From Porphyromonadaceae bacterium UBA4277 (lineage in GTDB: Bacteria > Bacteroidota > Bacteroidia > Bacteroidales > Muribaculaceae), in contig DGVT01000100.1 of NCBI GenBank assembly GCA_002395965.1, forward strand, positions 1 through 36,623: a DNA stretch of 36,623 nt, read 5' to 3'. The notes below the pieces were generated by a model that was not told the DNA's origin, made no database searches, and saw nothing but the letters and a program-made list of their open reading frames with translations. Of this stretch, positions 30,175 through 36,623 are shown one piece after another (position 1 is the first letter of the stretch; every line of letters starts with the position of its first letter). The position numbers and the translations under genes were made by a program.

Positions 30175-31635
30175 ATGGAAAACAACGATAATACATTACG
30201 CAACGAGCAATGGCGTGTGGACCTGAGAAACAGCAAGACGCCAAAGGAGCGCACCTCGATTGCCCGCGTTGAGATGCCGCAACTCGACCCGGCTTACCGC
30301 ATCACCTGCAACGAAGAGGTGAACCAAGGCATCAGCGAAGAGCAGGCAGTGCTCGAAGCCAGCCGCTGCCTGGACTGCCCTAACCCGCAGTGCGTGACCG
30401 GATGCCCCGTAAACATCAACATTCCCACCTTTATCAAGAACATTGAGCGCGGCGATTTTGCCCAAGCAGCCGCCACGCTCAAGCAGACCAGCTCACTGCC
30501 CGCCGTGTGCGGCCGCGTGTGCCCGCAAGAGAAGCAGTGCGAGAGCAAGTGCATCCACTTGAAAATGAAGCACCCGGCAGTGGCCATCGGCTATCTGGAG
30601 CGCTTTGCCGCCGACTGGCAGCGCAACCATGACGACGGACGTCTGCCCGAGATGGCTCCCAAAAATGGCATCAAGGTGGCCGTGATAGGCAGTGGCCCGA
30701 GCGGACTGTCGTTTGCCGGCGACATGATCAAGCGCGGCTATGACGTGACTGTGTTTGAAGCCCTGCACGAGATTGGCGGTGTGCTCAAATATGGCATTCC
30801 CGAGTTCCGTCTGCCTAACGACATCGTAGATTTCGAAATCGACGGCTTGCGCCGCATGGGCGTGAAATTTGAGAAAGACGTGCTCGTGGGCAAGACCATC
30901 ACCTACGACGACCTGCATGAGATGGGCTTCAAGGGCGTCTTTGTGGGCTCAGGTGCCGGCTTCCCCCGCTTCATGGACATCCCGGGCGAGAACCTCAATG
31001 GCGTGATGTCGAGCAACGAGTACCTCACTCGCATCAACCTGATGGGCGCCGGACGCGGCGGCGACACTCCGGTGCTTACCGGAAAGACTATTGCCGTAGT
31101 GGGCGGTGGCAATACAGCCATGGACTCTACCCGCACTGCTAAGCGCATGGGAGCCGAGAGAGTAATCCTGGTGTACCGCCGCAGCGAAGAGGAAATGCCC
31201 GCCCGTCTCGAAGAGGTGGGTCACGCCAAGGAAGAAGGCATCGAATTTATGACACTGCACAACCCCATCGAGTATATAGGCGATGAAAAAGGCCGCGTGA
31301 AGGCTATGCGCATCCAGCGCATGGAGCTTGGCGAGCCCGACGCCAGCGGTCGCCGCTCACCGGTGCCCGTAGAAGGCGCTATCGAGGAAATCCCCGTTGA
31401 CCTGGTAATCGTGGCTGTGGGCGTGTCGCCCAACCAGCTCGTGCCGCGCTCTATCGAGGGGCTGGACGTGAGCCGCCGCAACACCATCGTGGTCAACGAA
31501 GAGACCATGCAATCGAGCGTGAACGACCTGTATGCCGGTGGCGACATCGTGCGCGGTGGCGCAACGGTGATTCTGGCCATGGGCGACGGACGCCGTGCCG
31601 CTCTGAACATGCACCAGCAGCTCAGCAAAGCATAA
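30175..31635 (+). CDS. nfnB: NfnB/GltD-type NADPH-dependent oxidoreductase subunit (annotated elsewhere as NADPH-dependent glutamate synthase)
   Basis: A 486-residue protein. The N-terminal domain carries two [4Fe-4S] Cys sets: CLDCPNPQCVTGCPVNI and CGRVCPQEKQCESKC. FAD-binding VAVIGSGPSGLSFAG and NADPH-binding IAVVGGGNTAMDSTRTAKRM follow, and DLYAGGDIVRGGATV closes the FAD site. It resembles the small subunit of glutamate synthase and NfnB. With no large glutamate synthase subunit adjacent but an NfnA partner just upstream, the NfnAB assignment is preferred. An ATG ten codons upstream (30145) is possible; 30175 is chosen for its A-rich upstream sequence. A terminator follows. Confidence 0.9.
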   Translation: MENNDNTLRNEQWRVDLRNSKTPKERTSIARVEMPQLDPAYRITCNEEVNQGISEEQAVLEASRCLDCPNPQCVTGCPVNINIPTFIKNIERGDFAQAAATLKQTSSLPAVCGRVCPQEKQCESKCIHLKMKHPAVAIGYLERFAADWQRNHDDGRLPEMAPKNGIKVAVIGSGPSGLSFAGDMIKRGYDVTVFEALHEIGGVLKYGIPEFRLPNDIVDFEIDGLRRMGVKFEKDVLVGKTITYDDLHEMGFKGVFVGSGAGFPRFMDIPGENLNGVMSSNEYLTRINLMGAGRGGDTPVLTGKTIAVVGGGNTAMDSTRTAKRMGAERVILVYRRSEEEMPARLEEVGHAKEEGIEFMTLHNPIEYIGDEKGRVKAMRIQRMELGEPDASGRRSPVPVEGAIEEIPVDLVIVAVGVSPNQLVPRSIEGLDVSRRNTIVVNEETMQSSVNDLYAGGDIVRGGATVILAMGDGRRAALNMHQQLSKA

Positions 31636-31663
31636 TAGCATATATAGCTTTATCTACACACAA

Positions 31664-31700
31664 AACCATCAAGGAGCAGAGCCTCTTTGATGGTTTTTTT
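31664..31700 (+). terminator. Terminator of the nfnAB operon
   Basis: AACCATCAAgGAG (31664-31676) pairs with CTCTTTGATGG (31683-31693) and is followed by a run of seven T. Confidence 0.85.
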
Positions 31701-31786
31701 GCGAAAATGTGTGCATAACAGGCTTAATGTGGCAAAAATTCATTAATTTCGCATTCTGAAACAATATTGACTAAAATCGCACTACT

Positions 31787-33712
31787 ATGGCCGTGACGAG
31801 TATCAACAAATGGCGCATCGACGACAGCGCCGAACTCTACAACATCAAGGGCTGGGGCCTGAAGTATTTTTCAATCAACGAGCAAGGTCACATCACGGTG
31901 ACCCCTAAGCAAAGTTGCGTATCGGTTGACTTGGTAGAAGTTATGGAGGAGTTGCGCTCACGCAACATCACTGCCCCCACACTGCTGCGTTTTCCCGACA
32001 TACTTGACAATCGCATTGAGAAAATAGCCAGCTGCTTCAAGAAAGCCGCCAAGGAATATGAATACACCGGCCAGAACTTCGTCATCTACCCCATCAAGGT
32101 TAACCAAATGCGGCAGGTGGTGGAAGAAATCGTGAGCCACGGAAAGAAATTCAACATTGGCCTCGAAGCCGGTTCCAAGCCCGAACTGCATGCAGTGCTG
32201 GCCATCAACGTGGCCGACATCAGCACCAACTCCATCATCATCTGCAACGGTTACAAGGACGTGGGCTACATTGAGCTGGCACTGCTGGCACAGAAGATGG
32301 GACGCCGCATCTTTCTTGTGGTCGAGAAGCTCAACGAGCTGAAACTCATCAGCGACGTAGCATCGCGATTAGGCATCAAGCCCAACATTGGAGTGCGCAT
32401 CAAGCTCTCGAGCAGCGGTAGCGGCAAGTGGGAGGAAAGCGGTGGCGACCGCAGCAAGTTCGGCCTGAACACCAGCGAGCTGTTCACTGCCCTCGACTTC
32501 CTCAAGGAGCACAACATGACCGGCTGCCTGAAGCTCATCCACTTCCACATCGGCAGCCAGATAACCAAGATTAGGCGCATCAAGAATGCTCTGCGCGAAG
32601 CATCACAATTCTATGTGCAACTGTGCAAGATGGGCTTCCTGCCGGAGTTTGTTGACATCGGCGGCGGTCTGGGCGTTGACTACGATGGCACGCGCAACAG
32701 TGCCAGCGGCTACTCGATGAACTACAGCATACAGGAATACGTCAACGATGCGGTCTATACCTTTGTGGACGTGAGCAACAAAAACGGCATTCCACACCCC
32801 AACATCATCAACGAGAGCGGACGCTCGCTTGCTGCCCACCACAGCGTGCTGGTGATGAACGTGCTCGAAACCACCGACCTGCCACAGTGGAACGAAGACG
32901 TCGATATCGTGACCGAAAACGACGACGAGCTGGTGCGCGACCTGTATGAGATTTGGGACAAGATTAACAAGGCGCGGCTGCTCGAAGACTGGCACGACGC
33001 ACTGCAAATTCGCGACGAAGCACTTGACCGCTTCAGCCTCGGGCTCATCGACCTGCGCACACGAGCCATGGTGGAGAAGCTGTTCTGGAGTGTGGCACGC
33101 GACGTGAATTCTATAGTAGAGTCGATGAAGCACGCACCCGAAGAGCTGAAAGCCGTTTCGAAGATGCTACCCGAAAAATACTTCTGCAACTTCTCGCTGT
33201 TCCAGTCGCTACCCGACTCTTGGGCCATCGACCAGGTCTTCCCCGTGGTGCCGCTGCAAAGGCTCAACGAGCAGCCCAATCACTACGCCACCGTGCAAGA
33301 CATCACATGCGACAGTGATGGCAAGATTGCCAACTTCATCTCGCCGCAAGGCATCACCCACTCGCTGCCTGTGCACAAGCTCAAGCCCGGCGAGCCTTAC
33401 TACCTGGGCGTCTTCCTGGTAGGAGCCTATCAGGAGATTTTGGGCGATATGCACAACCTGTTCGGCGACACCAACGCCGTGCACATCGACGTCTATAAAG
33501 ACCACTACGAGATAGACCAAGTGATAGACGGCGAGAGCGTGGCCGAGGTGCTCGACTATGTCCAGTTCTCGCCAAAACAGCTTGTGCGCAACGTTGAGAC
33601 CTGGGTCAACGACAGCGTGCGTGCCGGCAAAATCACGGCCGAAGAGGGAAATGAATTTGTGAGAAACTACCGCAGCGGCCTCTATGGCTACACCTATCTC
33701 GAGAAAGACTGA
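31787..33712 (+). CDS. speA: Biosynthetic arginine decarboxylase
   Basis: A 641-residue fold-type III PLP enzyme that decarboxylates arginine to agmatine for polyamine synthesis. The PLP-binding Lys is K104 in VIYPIKVNQM. FHIGSQITKIRRIKNALREA and the glycine-rich VDIGGGLGVDYDGT bind the phosphate, and LFQSLPDSWAIDQ is the family C-terminal signature. The N-terminus (INKWRIDDSAELYNIKGWG) and length match SpeA proteins. A -7-like TAATTTCG stands about 40 bases upstream. truA begins three bases after its stop. It competes with ArcA for arginine. Confidence 0.96.
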   Translation: MAVTSINKWRIDDSAELYNIKGWGLKYFSINEQGHITVTPKQSCVSVDLVEVMEELRSRNITAPTLLRFPDILDNRIEKIASCFKKAAKEYEYTGQNFVIYPIKVNQMRQVVEEIVSHGKKFNIGLEAGSKPELHAVLAINVADISTNSIIICNGYKDVGYIELALLAQKMGRRIFLVVEKLNELKLISDVASRLGIKPNIGVRIKLSSSGSGKWEESGGDRSKFGLNTSELFTALDFLKEHNMTGCLKLIHFHIGSQITKIRRIKNALREASQFYVQLCKMGFLPEFVDIGGGLGVDYDGTRNSASGYSMNYSIQEYVNDAVYTFVDVSNKNGIPHPNIINESGRSLAAHHSVLVMNVLETTDLPQWNEDVDIVTENDDELVRDLYEIWDKINKARLLEDWHDALQIRDEALDRFSLGLIDLRTRAMVEKLFWSVARDVNSIVESMKHAPEELKAVSKMLPEKYFCNFSLFQSLPDSWAIDQVFPVVPLQRLNEQPNHYATVQDITCDSDGKIANFISPQGITHSLPVHKLKPGEPYYLGVFLVGAYQEILGDMHNLFGDTNAVHIDVYKDHYEIDQVIDGESVAEVLDYVQFSPKQLVRNVETWVNDSVRAGKITAEEGNEFVRNYRSGLYGYTYLEKD

Positions 33713-33714
33713 CC

Positions 33715-34503
33715 ATGCGCTACTTCATGCGGCTGAGCTACTACGGAGGCAACTATTGCGGCTGGCAAATCCAGCCCCATGACCCCAGCGTGCAAGAGAC
33801 ACTCGAAAAAGCTCTTGCCACGCTGTTGCGCACACCCACCGGCATCACCGGTGCCGGCCGCACCGACACTGCAGTGAACGCCCGCACCATGGTGGCGCAC
33901 TTCGACACGCAGCAGCCCATAGCCCATGTGCCCACGTTCATTCGCAGCATTAACGGCATCTTGCCGCGCGACATAGCTGTGTATCAGATTGTTCCCGTTC
34001 ACGACACGGCCCATGCGCGCTTCGATGCCTCGAGCCGCACCTACAAATATTTCACCCACGACCACAAGTCGCCCTTCCTGCACCGGCTGAGCTGGCAATG
34101 CCGCCCGGGACTTGACTATGCCCTGATGAACGAAGCCGCCGCTCACCTGCTGCAATACACCGACTTCACCTCGTTCAGTAAGCTCCACACCGACGTCAAG
34201 ACCAACAACTGCCGGGTCACCCATGCCGCATGGCAGCAACAGGGCGAGCAATGGGTGTTTACCATCACGGCCGACCGCTTTTTGCGAAACATGGTCAGGG
34301 CGGTGGTGGGGACACTCATCGACGTGGGAACACACAAAATCACGGTTCAACAATTCTGTGAAATCATCGAGAAGAAAGACCGCTGCAGCGCCGGCACCTC
34401 GATGCCCGGACACGCACTCTATCTGTGGGACATCACTTACCCCTACCCCACCTTCGACGACAACCAACAAACAATCAGCCAGAACCAGACCAATGAGCGC
34501 TAA
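33715..34503 (+). CDS. truA: tRNA pseudouridine synthase A
   Basis: A 262-residue enzyme that makes pseudouridine at positions 38-40 of tRNA anticodon arms. The catalytic Asp is D51 in GAGRTDTAVNARTM (family form GRTDxGVHA; here Gly and His are replaced by Ala and Asn). MRLSYYGGNYCGWQIQP at the start and FLRNMVRAVVGTLIDVG near the end are conserved. The start lies three bases after speA, and the last 11 bases overlap the start of the CotH-like gene, so the three are translationally linked. Confidence 0.94.
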   Translation: MRYFMRLSYYGGNYCGWQIQPHDPSVQETLEKALATLLRTPTGITGAGRTDTAVNARTMVAHFDTQQPIAHVPTFIRSINGILPRDIAVYQIVPVHDTAHARFDASSRTYKYFTHDHKSPFLHRLSWQCRPGLDYALMNEAAAHLLQYTDFTSFSKLHTDVKTNNCRVTHAAWQQQGEQWVFTITADRFLRNMVRAVVGTLIDVGTHKITVQQFCEIIEKKDRCSAGTSMPGHALYLWDITYPYPTFDDNQQTISQNQTNER

Positions 34504-35956
34504 GAAGCTGACATACACACTACTGCTCATGCTATGCTCGGCCATAGTGGCAATGGGCCAGGAACGCATGGTTTACATGGGCGACAGCCTCCAGTCAGTA
34601 CCCTACAGCGAGTTTGTGAACGCCAACATCGTGATTATCGACATCCAGACGGTGAACGGCGAGATGCCCACATGCGACTACATCTACCCGCCCACCGACG
34701 AAGATGGCAATAGCCTGGGCTGGGGTAAGAGCATTGCCAATGCCACAAAGGTGCCGGGACGCATGAAAATCATTCAGGGCACAAACACCATCTTCGACAG
34801 CGGAGAGTATAGCGAAGGGCGCAGCGGAATGACAATGCGCATAAGAGGCAACTCGTCGGCCTATGCCTATGCCAAGCCTTACAAAATCGACCTTCAGGAA
34901 AAGGCCGACCTGCTCATGCGCAACAATCCCAGCTATCGCGACAAGGACTGGCTACTAATCAAAGACGTTGGCTTCAACTGGATGATGGGGCTGGAAGTGA
35001 GCCGGCTGCTGGGTATGGACTTCGTGCCCGGCTACCGATATGCCACACTCATCCTCAACGACACCTATTATGGCATCTACATGATCACCGAGTCGGTGAA
35101 GCGCAACACCAACTGCCGCATCAACGTCGCTAAAAGCGGCTTCATCTTTGAATACGACGCCTACTGGTGGACCGAAGACGTTTACATTGAGTCGTCGTTC
35201 TACCCGACGATGAAATATACCGTCAAGTACCCAGACCCCACAACCGATAACGACTTGCAATTCCTCGCCGGGCGCATCAGCGACTACGAGAACTCGATAG
35301 GCGACGGAACCTACGAAAGCCAGATCGACGTCACTTCGTTTGCCCGGTGGATTTTGGGACTCGACATCCTGGGCATCTTCGACTCGGCCGGCTCCAATAT
35401 GTTTCTGTCGATATATGACCACGATGCAAAAATCAAGATACCCACAATGTGGGACTTCGACTCATCAAAAAAGCGCGAGACACTATGGTCGCGAACTCAC
35501 ACCAACACCATGAACCGCTTTTTCAAGAGCAGCAACAAGGCTTTCACACGAGCTTTTGTAACCGAATGGGAAAGACTCAGCCCCATCATCAACAGCCGCC
35601 TGAACACTGTGATGAACAAATTCGGCAATAGCAGCGAAGGCGATGCCCTGCAGCGAGCCTACGACTACCACAAGCTGATATGGCCCACACACGGCTCGGT
35701 GAGGACCTGCATCATCAAGAATCTGGACTGGATCTCTAAGCGCAAGAAATGGATCGACAAGAACATTCAGGCCTACTACACACGCGGCGACGTGAACCGC
35801 GACTGGATTGTAGATATCGAAGACGTGAACGCAGTCATCAACATGATTTTAGGCAATAGCGAGCAAAATGCCACAAGTGCCGACCTGAACAAAGACAACA
35901 TTATCGACGTTGAGGATGTGAACTTGCTCATCAACATCATTCTCAACTCGCAATAA
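34493..35956 (+). CDS. Secreted CotH-kinase family protein with C-terminal dockerin
   Basis: A 487-residue protein. The frame is open far upstream in another frame of truA, but the ATG at 34493, overlapping the truA end by 11 bases, begins a signal peptide (SAKKLTYTLLLMLCSAIVAMGQ) and is chosen. The CotH kinase-like core includes MRIRGNSSAYAYAKPYKIDL (~114-134, with the probable ATP-site Lys), DKDWLLIKDVGFNWMM, YATLILNDTYYGIYMITESV and IPTMWDFDSSKKRE (~316-328, with the metal-site Asp residues). CotH proteins phosphorylate spore-coat or secreted proteins in other organisms. Two dockerin repeats end the protein: GDVNRDWIVDIEDVNAVINM and ADLNKDNIIDVEDVNLLINI. The dockerin is related to that of the 18076 protein. 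Confidence 0.85.
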   Translation: MSAKKLTYTLLLMLCSAIVAMGQERMVYMGDSLQSVPYSEFVNANIVIIDIQTVNGEMPTCDYIYPPTDEDGNSLGWGKSIANATKVPGRMKIIQGTNTIFDSGEYSEGRSGMTMRIRGNSSAYAYAKPYKIDLQEKADLLMRNNPSYRDKDWLLIKDVGFNWMMGLEVSRLLGMDFVPGYRYATLILNDTYYGIYMITESVKRNTNCRINVAKSGFIFEYDAYWWTEDVYIESSFYPTMKYTVKYPDPTTDNDLQFLAGRISDYENSIGDGTYESQIDVTSFARWILGLDILGIFDSAGSNMFLSIYDHDAKIKIPTMWDFDSSKKRETLWSRTHTNTMNRFFKSSNKAFTRAFVTEWERLSPIINSRLNTVMNKFGNSSEGDALQRAYDYHKLIWPTHGSVRTCIIKNLDWISKRKKWIDKNIQAYYTRGDVNRDWIVDIEDVNAVINMILGNSEQNATSADLNKDNIIDVEDVNLLINIILNSQ

Positions 35957-35985
35957 GCCAAATTATCAGCCTTTTAATATCAAAA

Positions 35986-36623
35986 ATGAAACATTTTACC
36001 CACCTTCTTGCCGTGCTGCTGATTGCAGCATCGTCATCGGCAATTCAAGCACAAAAACAATTCACCCTCGAAGACTTGAACTTCGGGGGAACCAACTACC
36101 GCAACATGATTCCGCAAAACCGCAGCCTCACATGGCACGGCGACCGACTCGTGCGCTTGAGCCCCGACACATGCTGGAGCGTGAGCACAAACGGCAAGGA
36201 AAAAGTGCTTTTCACCCGTGCCCAGCTCAACAAATGGGCCGCTCTGCCCGACTCTGCTTCCATTAGCAGCCTGAGCAGCATCACATTCCCCTATTCCGAC
36301 TCACCGCTGGCACTGGTCTCGGGCAAGCACGAGCGCATGCTCATCGACTTCAAGAAGCATCGCGTGGAGTGGCGGCAGCCACGCCCGAGTGGCATTCAGG
36401 CCTCGGCATGGAACAAGAGCAGCCGCATTGCAGCCTACGTCAAAGACGATAACCTGCACGTTACCGATGCTGCCGGCAACACGCGCCAGCTCACCACCGA
36501 CGGCTCACGCAGCATCGTCTATGGCCAGGCAGTGCACCGCAACGAGTTCGGCATCGAGCAAGGCCTGTTCTGGAACCCTGCCGGCACACGCCTGGCGTTC
36601 TACCGCATGGACCAGAGCATGGT
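35986..36623 (+). CDS. Dipeptidyl peptidase IV (S9B) N-terminal part, runs off the window
   Basis: An ATG at 35986 opens a frame that stays open to the end of the window (212 codons). It starts with a signal peptide (KHFTHLLAVLLIAASSSAIQAQ), then a beta-propeller-type region including YVKDDNLHVTDAAGNTRQLT and the highly characteristic YGQAVHRNEFGIEQGLFWNP and RLAFYRMDQSM of Bacteroidales DPP IV enzymes (family DDNLYV...YGxxVHRxEFGI...FYRMDES). The catalytic Ser-Asp-His domain would be beyond the right edge. These periplasmic exopeptidases remove X-Pro dipeptides. It begins 29 bases after the CotH gene and may share its transcript. Confidence 0.9.
   Translation, partial: MKHFTHLLAVLLIAASSSAIQAQKQFTLEDLNFGGTNYRNMIPQNRSLTWHGDRLVRLSPDTCWSVSTNGKEKVLFTRAQLNKWAALPDSASISSLSSITFPYSDSPLALVSGKHERMLIDFKKHRVEWRQPRPSGIQASAWNKSSRIAAYVKDDNLHVTDAAGNTRQLTTDGSRSIVYGQAVHRNEFGIEQGLFWNPAGTRLAFYRMDQSM

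Noticed and set aside
34223..34492. 90-residue N-terminal extension of the CotH protein
   Set aside because: It would overlap truA in another frame for 270 bases; the ATG at 34493 starts a clear signal peptide.
33694..34569. 291-codon minus-strand frame opposite truA
   Set aside because: Antisense shadow of truA and the start of the CotH gene; no family resemblance.

Overview
The window reads as chromosomal DNA of a gut-type Bacteroidales bacterium; Muribaculaceae or a Prevotella-like relative fits best, but the genus cannot be fixed from the sequence alone. The reasons are the many promoters of the form TTTG-N19/20-TAnnTTTG, the general lack of Shine-Dalgarno sequences, an RHS core of the type common in Bacteroidales, an ECF sigma factor followed by a small membrane protein and a Spy-like protein, NfnAB-type oxidoreductase genes, and dockerin-tagged secreted proteins. 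Most genes use a balanced-to-GC-rich codon set. The stretch 8.6-12.5 kb is strikingly AT-rich, and 16.5-18 kb is moderately so. LAYOUT: 1-0.6 kb is the 3' end of a phosphoethanolamine-transferase-like gene. 0.6-1.1 kb is a repeat-filled gap. 1.17-2.6 kb is an ECF sigma, small membrane protein, Spy-like trio. 2.98-8.5 kb is a very large periplasmic alpha-2-macroglobulin-like protein that has lost its thioester motif. 8.86-12.4 kb is an AT-rich array with a truncated RHS C-terminus, seven ~115-130 residue multi-pass membrane proteins of two types, and several short 3' stubs of displaced genes. This looks like an orphan polymorphic-toxin tip/immunity array. 12.9-14.6 kb holds a lipoprotein and a secreted protein. 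14.7-16 kb is ornithine aminotransferase. 16-17 kb holds composite hairpin repeats and a long structured leader RNA. 17-19.3 kb is a pair of surface proteins, the second ending in a dockerin. 19.4-20.6 kb is an AAA ATPase in which the Walker B aspartate is replaced by tyrosine. 20.6-21.5 kb is a second block of hairpin repeats. 21.5-27.1 kb holds arcC and arcB on the minus strand and rocA and arcA on the plus strand. 27.1-29.1 kb holds an acyltransferase, a small protein and a double-psi-barrel secreted protein. 29.3-31.6 kb is nfnA-nfnB. 31.8-36 kb is speA, truA and a CotH-kinase/dockerin protein in a tight series, followed by the start of a dipeptidyl peptidase IV gene that runs off the window. 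HOW THEY WORK TOGETHER: the central theme is arginine use. ArcA converts arginine to citrulline, ArcB gives ornithine plus carbamoyl phosphate, ArcC makes ATP from carbamoyl phosphate, RocD turns ornithine into glutamate semialdehyde, and RocA oxidises that to glutamate. SpeA is the competing branch to agmatine. NfnAB would balance the NAD(P)H and ferredoxin pools. No arginine/ornithine antiporter gene is present in the window. The most unusual parts are the RHS-linked membrane-protein array, the 16.7-17.0 kb structured leader, the four-hairpin composite repeats with a compensatory base-pair change, and the duplicated arcC 3' end that brackets the ATPase and repeat block.
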